A DNA stretch of 18,261 bases from Conidiobolus incongruus B7586 (lineage: Eukaryota; Entomophthoromycota; Entomophthoromycetes; Entomophthorales; Conidiobolaceae), in assembly GCA_000697335.1 (NCBI GenBank), contig JNEM01011403.1, positions 1 through 18,261 on the forward strand. The letters run 5' to 3'. The notes beneath the pieces are model-generated. The model was given only the letters and a program-made list of their open reading frames with translations, was not told where the DNA came from and did no database searches. Shown here one piece after another: positions 8,980 to 17,079 of this stretch (position 1 is its first letter; every line of letters begins with the position of its first letter). Position numbers and translations under genes: made by a program.

Positions 8980-11709
8980 TTAAATCTTCTGATTCAAATA
9001 TGCATTCAAGGCTTCCACCATAGTTAATCCAACCTTCATTTTACTGATATTAACATCGAGTCTCTTTTTAATAACTGCCCTGGCTTGTCGCACCTTTAAT
9101 TTTTGTCTTCTGGAAGTGGTTGGCCAGAGAGTAGCAGTGAGCTTGAAGCTCCAAATTTTAATAAGCTGCACTTTGACAAAGTCTAAAACTACGAACCAGC
9201 CCAAAGAAATACCAATAATGGACCAGCCCCAAATCCAACCGATAGAAGTAGTTAATCCAGGTACTCCAAATACTGAAATTAGCATAGCGAACACTTGAGT
9301 TCCCATGACAGCTACAAAGAAGACCCATGATGGGAGATTTGTCCAGAAGTAGCCTGGAAGTCTAGTGGAGAAGATGACAAAATGAGGCATGGATGAAATA
9401 TGGAGATACATGATAGTCTGAAGTTCATCATCAGGTACATGGAAGTAATCTCTAGCTAAGAAGTAATGAGCAAAAGACATGATACAAATACACGATGCGA
9501 GCACAATGGACATGGTAATCAATTGACCAATCCTCCACTTATCGGGACGATTAGATATTTGAGTATTGTCGACAGAAATGACTAAGGTTGCTAAATCATT
9601 TAATACTGCAATGAATATAAGTAAAATTGGTGGCATGGTCCAATCATATGCCAACATAACAATGAAGAAGAACATTAAAAAGTGAACGGTTGAAGTGATA
9701 CGATATAGGGCGTAAGATCTCATTCTCTGGAAAATTTCTCTTGATGTAACAATACCATCAACAATAGTTGACAATCCTGGGGCTAACAAAACAATATCAG
9801 AAGCAGAACGAGCGGCATCGGTACAACCATGTACAGCAATACCAACGTTCGCTTTTTTAAGAGCAGGTGCATCGTTGACACCATCACCAGTCATACCTAC
9901 TAGAAGGCCCTTTTCTTGGAGCAATTCTACTACTCGATATTTATGTTCTGGAATGACCTGAGCAAACCCATCGGCTCGTTCACAACGGTTGGCAATCTCT
10001 TCCTCAGTAACTGAGTTGTCAACCAATTTATTAGCATCAAGGATAGCTCTTTGCATGCCTAAACGGTGAGCTACTTCTTTTGCAATAATCAATTGATCAC
10101 CTGTAATCATCTTAACGCTTACACCATATTTCTTACATCTAACAATGGTATCGGCAGAGTCAGGACGTGGTGGATCTAACAATGCAATCATTCCAACGAG
10201 TTCCCATTTCTCCAAATCGTCAGAACTTGTCCTTGCAACACCAAGAGCGCGTAATCCTCTACGTGCTAATTCATTTACAGCTTCCACGGCTTCATCGTGG
10301 CCGCCAACTAAATTCACAATAACTTGAGGCGCTCCTTTAGATACACGGAAAGTCTTTTGAGTATTCAAATCAATAACAGTTGCCTCTGTACGCTTAGAAG
10401 TAGGGTTAAAAGGAACAAAAGATGACACTTTGAATCCGAGTACATCATGCTTCTTCCCATCGGCCAATTCTTTCAAAACTGGGACTGTAGAGGTAGCAGC
10501 CCTACGCACAGCTAATTCAATGGGATCATTTGCTCCTGGTTCTGAAGCCAAGAATGAATTAAGTAACAAATCTTCAGCAGTATTTCCATTGGTCAGGTAT
10601 GGGTCATCAAATGTTAATTCATTGAGTGTTAAAGTACCAGTTTTATCCGAGCACAAAATGGATACAGAAGCCATTTCTTCTACAGCAGTCAACCTCTTTA
10701 CGATAACCTTCTTAGCAGCGAGTTGCTTGGCACCGACAGCCATGGTTACAGATAAAACAGTAGGGAGACCAACTGGAATTGCAGCAACCGTCAGTACTAC
10801 AATGTCCGTCAAGACACTTAAGAAGTTCTTCACACCTCTTCGAATAACCAACACAATCAAAATGATAATGACTAGTACAATAGTGATAATGACCAAAAAG
10901 TTTCCAATTTGATTGACAATTTTCTGAAAATGACCTTGTTCAGTAGTCATTGAAATCAAATTTGCTGCACGACCAATGAAGGTATTGATACCAGTCTTAA
11001 CAACAACTCCCATCATCTGCCCCTGCTTAACGGTGGAAGAAGAATAGACGATCGAGTCCTTCTTCTTAGCAACAGGCAATGATTCACCTGTCAAAGCTGA
11101 CTGATCAATTTGTAACTCACTATCAGTTGGATCTCCAGATACGTTTAAACCAAGGAGTCTCGCATCAGCTGGAACAATGTCACCCAAACGAAGCACAATG
11201 ATATCTCCTGGTACTAGAAGTGCAGAATCAATTTCAGTCAACTCACCATTGCGCCATACTTTAGATTTGAGTGCCAATGTTTCTTTGAGAGAGTCGAGCG
11301 CACTTTCAGCTTTAGCTTCTTCAACAAAACCAATGATAGCATTCAAGAAGAGCAAGCCTAAAATAATACCAAAGTCGAGCCAATCACCTACTACAGCGGA
11401 AAGAATACAGGCAGCTTCAATCAGAAAAGCAATGGCACCAGTAAAATAGGATAAAAATTTCAAAAATGGATTAGTTTTAGGTTCAGGGATTTCATTTTTG
11501 CCGAATTTGGCAAGACGATCTTCGACCACTTGAGTTGTGAGGCCCATTTTGGGATCTGTATGAAGCAAAGCCTCCAATTCTGGAGAAATATCTTCCTTAG
11601 CTTCAACATGCTCCTGCTCAATGATCTTTTTCTCATTGGTTCCAGTTCTTTTAGGTGTAGAATTAGGGGAAATATTATTAATTTTATTTAGGATTTTTTC
11701 TTCTGACAT
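8980..11709 (-). CDS. pma1: plasma-membrane H+-ATPase (P-type, class IIIA), intronless
   Basis: This 909-residue P-type pump should export protons at the cost of ATP and energise the plasma membrane; yeast Pma1 is of similar length (about 918). Order: cytosolic N-terminus (1-85), M1-M2 (about 86-128), actuator domain with TGES at 207-210, M3-M4 (about 267-325) with PVGLP at 312-316, then the P and N domains. These hold the phosphorylated Asp355 in SDKTGT, KGAP at 458-461, DPPRPD at 512-517, TGDQ at 536-539 and TGDGVNDAP at 607-615. M5-M10 span about 669-845. Asp705 in M6 corresponds to the proton-carrying Asp of Pma1/AHA2, and Arg670 to the conserved M5 Arg. A basic tail of about 60 residues follows M10. 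Some segments (SASDIV, LNDLATLV) differ from ascomycete Pma1, suggesting an early-diverging fungal type. The start has A at -3. The frame is whole, with no introns although neighbours are spliced. Confidence 0.97.
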   Translation of the reverse strand: MSEEKILNKINNISPNSTPKRTGTNEKKIIEQEHVEAKEDISPELEALLHTDPKMGLTTQVVEDRLAKFGKNEIPEPKTNPFLKFLSYFTGAIAFLIEAACILSAVVGDWLDFGIILGLLFLNAIIGFVEEAKAESALDSLKETLALKSKVWRNGELTEIDSALLVPGDIIVLRLGDIVPADARLLGLNVSGDPTDSELQIDQSALTGESLPVAKKKDSIVYSSSTVKQGQMMGVVVKTGINTFIGRAANLISMTTEQGHFQKIVNQIGNFLVIITIVLVIIILIVLVIRRGVKNFLSVLTDIVVLTVAAIPVGLPTVLSVTMAVGAKQLAAKKVIVKRLTAVEEMASVSILCSDKTGTLTLNELTFDDPYLTNGNTAEDLLLNSFLASEPGANDPIELAVRRAATSTVPVLKELADGKKHDVLGFKVSSFVPFNPTSKRTEATVIDLNTQKTFRVSKGAPQVIVNLVGGHDEAVEAVNELARRGLRALGVARTSSDDLEKWELVGMIALLDPPRPDSADTIVRCKKYGVSVKMITGDQLIIAKEVAHRLGMQRAILDANKLVDNSVTEEEIANRCERADGFAQVIPEHKYRVVELLQEKGLLVGMTGDGVNDAPALKKANVGIAVHGCTDAARSASDIVLLAPGLSTIVDGIVTSREIFQRMRSYALYRITSTVHFLMFFFIVMLAYDWTMPPILLIFIAVLNDLATLVISVDNTQISNRPDKWRIGQLITMSIVLASCICIMSFAHYFLARDYFHVPDDELQTIMYLHISSMPHFVIFSTRLPGYFWTNLPSWVFFVAVMGTQVFAMLISVFGVPGLTTSIGWIWGWSIIGISLGWFVVLDFVKVQLIKIWSFKLTATLWPTTSRRQKLKVRQARAVIKKRLDVNISKMKVGLTMVEALNAYLNQKI

Positions 11710-12061
11710 GATGGGAAAAAAAAATGAAAATAATAAATAAATATGAATTAAATTAAAATTTTTATAATAAATTAAATTAAGAAAAATTTTTTTAAAAAAA
11801 GTAATATTAACAAATATAAAATTATTAAATAGTTAAATAAAAAAAGATAGAGAATAAAATAAATAAAAATTAACTGAATTAATAATGATAATGATAATAA
11901 TGAAGTATTAATCAATTATAAGTAGAAAATAGAATAACTTAATTAGAATTTATATATACGAATTAAAAAATTTACAAATATCTTATTATTTGAATGTGGC
12001 TGATCCTCAAAAAAGGATAAAATTAAGATATAATATAATATAATATAATATAATATAGTAA
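11710..12061. promoter_or_regulatory. shared divergent upstream region of the H+-ATPase and the 12062 gene
   Basis: These 352 bases separate the H+-ATPase start (minus strand) from the start of the small membrane-protein gene (plus strand), so both promoters must overlap here if the small gene is real. The region is A/T-dominated, purine-rich on the plus strand, and contains a TAATA pentamer array. Unlike the Ras and Mig1-like upstream regions it has no CCAAT boxes that I can see. Confidence 0.4.
12031..12055. repeat. (TAATA)5 pentanucleotide repeat
   Basis: Five tandem TAATA units, continuing imperfectly a few bases on each side, make a dense block of TATA-like sequence. The block ends only a few bases before the ATG at 12062 and lies about 320 bp upstream of the H+-ATPase start. 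Confidence 0.85.
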
Positions 12062-12353
12062 ATGAAGAAGAAAAAAGGATTAAGAATTAATTTTAAAAAA
12101 TTTAAGTAAGGATAGACAAATATTAGATTATTTATATGTTTTTAATTCAATCGTTTTAAATCGTTTTATTAAATTATGAATTTTATACTTATTTAATTCT
12201 AATTTTTTCAGCCAAGTTCACTACACTGAATATTTGAGAGAATTGGGTGGTATGAAATTAAAAATGTCCTATCAAAATGGTTTATTGATAACAATGCTTT
12301 TTCCTGGATTGCTAGCTTGGTTCTCTTACTTATTTAGGTACCTGATTTATTAG
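12062..12353 (+). CDS. candidate small single-span membrane protein, two exons, unrecognised
   Basis: Exon 1 is 12062-12105 and exon 2 is 12212-12353. The 106-nt intron opens GTAAGG and ends in a T-run plus CAG, with a CTAAT branch-like motif just before. The junction splits an Asn codon (phase 2) and keeps the frame. A TAA directly precedes the ATG and fixes the start. The 61-residue product begins MKKKKGLRINFKKF, strongly basic, followed by a polar stretch (QVHYTEYLRELGGMKLKMS) and one hydrophobic span at about residues 37-56 containing LLITMLFPGLLAWFSYLF. It should therefore be a tail-anchored or single-pass protein. I recognise no family. Exon 2 is much richer in G+C than the DNA around it. 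An alternative is that exon 2 uses the GT at 12338-12339 and continues into exons I could not find, or is a stray exon copy. It is divergent from the H+-ATPase; yeast Pma1 has small proteolipid partners, but no sequence similarity to them is seen. Confidence 0.55.
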
Positions 12354-15300
12354 AGTTTTTATATTTTAATTGAGATTAAATTGTAATGAAGCTCATTTGA
12401 TAAATTTAGTATTTCAAAGGATATATACTAAATATTTTAAGAGTTTATAATAATTTTTATAAATTTATAACTAATTATTTCAGCATTATTATAAAATTTA
12501 TTATATTAAATTTTCAATTGATGATTGTATTATTAATTATAAACAATTGAATTGCAATGATGATAATATAAATTTCTAAAATCAAACCAAAAGTTATCAA
12601 AAATTCAATATGAAAAATTTTAGATTACTAATTACTAATCTCGGGTAATTAATTTAAACCAATTTCAAAAAAGGTTTTAAGTCCTTTATCAACTAAATTA
12701 TAAAATTCATTTAATTTCAAATAGTTTAAATAAATTATTAATTTTTTTAAATTTAATCGTATTTACAGATAAATCGAATATTTCTTTCATCTGTAAATTA
12801 CTAAATTGAGTACTTTAAACTGATATGAATTTTATTAGTTATAAGTTCTATAATTAAGATTTATTAGAATTACACTAAATTTTTAATAAAATTTTAGTTT
12901 CCACAATAATAAAACATTGTTATGAAAGAACCATTATAATTGATTGATCGAATTTTTGTGAATATTCAAATTGGAACTACTTTACCTCATTTATGAGTGT
13001 TGATTGATAATGGTCAATCTTTGCGATTACTCTTAGTTTGCTATAAAGTGACAAACTTATGTAAACAAAGCATAGTTAATATTATTTCATAAGTTATGAA
13101 CTATTTTCAATTAAATTTTCATCAGATTAATTTGAGTTTGTTTGATCTTTAAAATGGTTTTATTTTTCTTATTTTTAAAAAAATAGTAATAATTGATAAT
13201 AGTGATAATTTGCAAAATATTTCGTCATAATTTAATTTTTAAAAAATTATTAACTAGTAATTAGATCATTCCTACATTTATAGTTATCTGAATCAATTTA
13301 ATTTACAATACTATGTAATAAGGAAATTGAATCTAAATATCAACTAAAATGGTTACTTTAATATCTATTTCAATTTCTGCCAAGAACTCAAACTGAATAA
13401 ATTTTATTTTGCGTTTTATATCTATATAATTCACCATTTCTATAATAATCATTACTTTTGATATTTCTTGGTTAAAATTATCAGATGTATTAAAAATAAA
13501 AATATCAGCAAAAAATAATATATGAATCAAGATTGTTAATAGTTTATATTTTGTAATAATATATATATAATAGCTAACGGGTTTATTTTCCAAATTACTT
13601 CAGCCATGATTTAATATATACGATATTCCTTGTGAGTATGATATTTTAAATTTTACTAGTTTTAGATAATAATATATGGAAAAAAAGATGAAAATTTCGA
13701 TTGATTGATAAAAAGTGATTTCATTTTAGAAAAGAATTATGAATAATAAAACTGTTCAGGACAAATAATAAATAGAAAATATCACTTTCAAAATGTTAGA
13801 TCTAATAATATTATTAAATTCATTTAATACTAAAGTTTTAAAAAATAATTAAAATATTGAGGATTATATAAAAATCAATGATGATAATTAATCAATTTAA
13901 AACTCCGACTAGACTTAAATCAAAGGATCAATCCTTCAATAAATCTATTCAGTGCTTTAAAATCTGAATTCAATTGGATTAAATTCATTTTGATAGATTT
14001 TCAAGTTTAAATATCTTTAAATTTGGAATTGACTTTTATAATTAAACTGACATTTGAAAAAGTGATGAATTGATCTACCAGTATTCGCAGCTCATCAACA
14101 ATAACTGTTGTCAGATCATTGTAAATCTATTTATAAATCATTATATTTGCCAAAATTTTATTGCTTTCATTTAAAAGTAAAATGAAATTACTCAATTATT
14201 TCATTTGTTTAATAAAATTAAAAAATGAAATATAACAACTATAGTTAATAGTGATTAAAATAGTTAAAAATAGTATTAATTTAATTTGATTATTTTAGTT
14301 TTAATGGTTTATCAATTTCAAAAAAAATTTTATATTTATGAAAACTTAAAAATTATTTAGATTTAATTTAATAAATAATTATCAACTGATTTCATTTAGT
14401 ATCAATAATTAATCAAACAAAATTATAATGATGGCTATATGATTATTTATAGCAAATGTAATTAGTATTAGGAAAAATATTGGATAAATTAATTTGCTTT
14501 GTCATATAGTTTATGAGATTATTATGTTTAAATGGGAATTAATTTATATATGTTTAGTTTGGTGGATTTATTTTGATAGTTTATTTAAAAATTATTATCA
14601 TAATATATATATATTCCATTATACTTTTTATCAGCTTATTATGTTTTATTTAAACATCTTTAAATATTCATTGAGTTTAATAATTATTATTTTTATTGAC
14701 TTTTAAAATGTTTCATTTTCCATCAATATCAATATAACTAACATGATATAATAGAAACGATGCTGTAATATACTAAGCATTCAATTTATTTAATTAATTC
14801 AATATCAATTAAAGTGTTTATAATTTTCCAAACAAAATGCTATTCTGAATCATTATTTAATAATACAAAAACATAAATTTAATTGATATTCAAAATTTTT
14901 GTATTATTTTGATTATTATTAAAATAATATTAGTAATAACTAATTTTAATGCCATTTGTCGAATAATATTTCATATATCAACCAATATTTTGCAATAATT
15001 CAATTACAACTTCAATATTAAATATTTCCTAATATAAAATATTATAATATATACAATATATTAATTTAATTTCAGAAAAAGTTATTTTATCTCATTTTTT
15101 TACAAAATGTTTTATTTAATAAATAAGTAATACAGGCCTTGATTCAATCTATGTTAACACTTCAATTTAAAATTCAATTATTTTGTAAAGAAATTATTTC
15201 TCACAATTTTGTTTATAATTAATTTTCAGTCCCAATTGAAAGTTATTTAGAATTGGGGGTACACACAATAGTCTCAAATTGATTGGTATAGGATAGAATA

Positions 15301-15979
15301 GTGGAATTACTATAATTGGAGAATTTTTACACGAGTAATTGACACTATGTACTATCTAAGTACATTTTGATTTTAATAATCATTTGCACATTTAATTGTG
15401 TGAATTTAGATATAACAATTATTCAAGTTATTTACTAGATTGAATATTATAATATTTAATAAAATTTTAATATTTTTTTACTATATAATTTAATATATTG
15501 AAAAATATTTTTATCAATAATATTTTAATTTTTGTATATATAAAGTAAAATTATAAATTAATATAAATATTTATTCAGTAATTAATAAACTATATATTAT
15601 GTAATATATAACTTTAAACGATTGATAACCAATCAAGCATACTTAATATGTCCTTTTATATTTTATTCCAATCTTTGAAGTTAGTATATATTTTGTTAGC
15701 TTATTTTTGTTTAATTATTTTACTATAATAAATTAATATTATAGCTCCAAAATAATCATTAGGATTCAATATAATCGTATTTCATTATAAATTTATAATA
15801 TTGTTTAAATAAAGTATAATATAATATAACTATACAAAGATAACTTCATTAAATTTTATAATATTTATTTTCTCATATGTTAGATCTAATCAAGTTTATT
15901 AATTTAGTGAATTATGCAGTTATTAATTATATTTTTTTATTCAAAAAAAAGTTTTTAAATGAATAATTTTAAAAAGAAA

Positions 15980-16001
15980 TATTATTATTATTATTATTAT
16001 A
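15980..16001. repeat. (ATT)n microsatellite
   Basis: About seven ATT units in non-coding DNA, a simple repeat of the same kind as the one before the Ras gene. Confidence 0.85.
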
Positions 16002-16182
16002 ATTTTTATTTTATTTTATAAAAAATAAAGTAGAATATTCTATTAATTATAAAATTATAAATAAAAGAAAAAAAATATTATTTTTTTCAATAATAATAAA
16101 GTGTTTATTTACAATTTTTGATTTATCCAATAATTAGAAACATTAATCGAAAAATAAGATAAAAATTCTTTACTTTAAAATG

Positions 16183-16212
16183 ATATACATATATATATAT
16201 ATATATGTATAT
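16183..16212. repeat. 30-bp perfect palindrome built on (AT)9
   Basis: Nine AT units are flanked by ATAC on the left and its complement GTAT on the right. Two more matching bases on each side give a fully self-complementary 30-mer that could extrude as a cruciform. It lies about 110 bp before the E-box palindrome at the start of the Mig1-like gene's upstream region. Confidence 0.8.
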
Positions 16213-16320
16213 TTGAAGTCATCCACTTTTTCCAATTAAAATTTAATTTTATCCAAAGTTATGAATAAAAAAAAGTTGATATTCTCATTAATTAAATTAA
16301 AACGAATTTTATTAAATTAC

Positions 16321-16330
16321 TACACGTGTA
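16321..16330. promoter_or_regulatory. E-box palindrome TACACGTGTA
   Basis: A perfect 10-bp palindrome centred on CACGTG, the core bound by basic helix-loop-helix factors in fungi. A G+C-containing palindrome is notable in this AT-rich DNA. The factor that might bind is unknown. Confidence 0.45.
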
Positions 16331-16369
16331 TCATAATCATAATTTGGTTTGATAAATTTTTGAATATTT

Positions 16370-16375
16370 CCCCAC
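16370..16375 (-). promoter_or_regulatory. Mig1/CreA-type site GTGGGG, distal
   Basis: On the minus strand the site reads AAAATGTGGGG: the SYGGGG core of Mig1/CreA sites preceded by an AT-rich box, as in yeast Mig1 sites. It lies about 700 bp before the start of a gene whose first two fingers carry the Mig1/CreA recognition helices. Confidence 0.45.
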
Positions 16376-16453
16376 ATTTTAATAAATTTTGATTTTTTTT
16401 ATGTTATTTAACAAGTTCTAATCTTTGAAGGTTGTTTTATATAATGATGTGAT

Positions 16454-16509
16454 ATTGGAATCACTAGGTTCTATTGGTCCGTCGGGTGGAATTCCTCTGT
16501 GATTCCAAT
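16454..16509. repeat. 11-bp perfect inverted repeat with CCAAT in each arm
   Basis: ATTGGAATCAC at 16454-16464 is exactly complementary to GTGATTCCAAT at 16499-16509, with 34 bases between. Each arm ends in a CCAAT box, so the two boxes face away from each other. The loop contains another ATTGG and the palindrome GGAATTCC. Confidence 0.8.
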
Positions 16510-16595
16510 GCATTCAATCAGTTTAGCTTCATTCCCCATATTCTGAAATTTCTAAATTACCCTTCTATCGATTTGGAAATATAATCTTCAGAAAT

Positions 16596-16601
16596 GTGGG
16601 G
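16596..16601 (+). promoter_or_regulatory. Mig1/CreA-type site GTGGGG, proximal
   Basis: Reads AGAAATGTGGGG on the plus strand: the same core with an A/T-rich box on its 5' side as the distal copy, but in the opposite orientation. It is about 480 bp before the ATG of the Mig1/CreA-like gene. Autoregulation is inferred. Confidence 0.45.
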
Positions 16602-16911
16602 AAGAGGGAGAGCTTTCATTGGCTCAATGGAACGAGGTGTTAGAGGGAAAGTCTTATTAACCTTTGGAGGGGGAGATTGTGATACGAATTCATATTACTC
16701 ATTAGCCAATAAATTTACTAGTTTGTTGGTTATGTTGCTTTTAAACCATTGATAGGCCAAATGGATTCATGTATTCGTACCAATTAACTGGATATTTTGC
16801 TTCCCTCTTAGTCAATTTAAAGGATGGATGTGCTATCAAACCTTGCCTCAATGCATGATGATTGGTCAATGCTGTGCTTGAAATGTATGAAACCGTTAAT
16901 GTAATATCGAG

Positions 16912-16919
16912 TATAAATA
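16912..16919 (+). promoter_or_regulatory. TATA box of the Mig1/CreA-like gene
   Basis: TATAAATA stands in relatively mixed sequence (GAG before, GAAAAC after) 168 bp upstream of the ATG, a typical fungal distance. A second TATAAATA at 17036 is only 44 bp from the ATG and less suitable. Confidence 0.55.
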
Positions 16920-17079
16920 GAAAACTTGGATATTGAGAGATTTAAGTGACTCATCAATTAGTGAAGGTTTTTGTCCTGATTCCATTTATTCACTTAGTGT
17001 CACTTGACCCTTTTTGAAAATCAACCAGTATTAAATATAAATACTCATCCTACTCTTTTCATAGCCTAAATTTAAAATC

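Larger units (their letters stand above)
12354..16320. other. long AT-rich intergenic DNA
   Basis: Nearly 4 kb without a supported gene. Open frames at 13333-13593 (minus) and 14494-14706 (plus) encode only hydrophobic low-complexity strings and are taken as chance. A weak exon pair at 15136-15282 is described in the findings. Slightly G+C-richer patches at about 12940-13080 and 14060-14140 contain small stems (for example CAACA with TGTTG near 14100) but no recognisable RNA gene. Two box-C-like GTGATGA heptamers in the window lack a suitable box D. Confidence 0.6.
16321..17079 (+). promoter_or_regulatory. upstream region of the Mig1/CreA-like gene
   Basis: This 760-bp region changes from AT-rich to near-balanced composition without a convincing gene, much like the region before Ras. 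CCAAT boxes occur at 16505-16509, 16706-16710 and 16780-16784 on the plus strand. ATTGG copies occur at 16454-16458, 16473-16477, 16618-16622 and 16861-16865. It also holds an E-box, two GTGGGG sites, an 11-bp inverted repeat and a TATA box, each listed separately. A 52-codon frame at 16594-16752 is noted but not called as a gene. The arrangement indicates a large, multiply regulated promoter for the downstream repressor; that is inference from motifs. Confidence 0.6.

Noticed and set aside
9116-11449. Plus-strand open frames at 9116-9298, 10145-10327, 10430-10912 and 11177-11449
   Set aside because: All lie inside the minus-strand H+-ATPase gene and are antisense shadows of its codons, with no domain of their own.
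13333-13593. Minus-strand frame of 86 codons
   Set aside because: Low-complexity Ile/Lys/Asn composition, no motif, no upstream promoter pattern. Chance frame.
14494-14706. Plus-strand frame of 70 codons rich in Tyr, Ile and Phe
   Set aside because: Composition mirrors the local AT-rich DNA, and no pattern of spans or motif separates it from chance.
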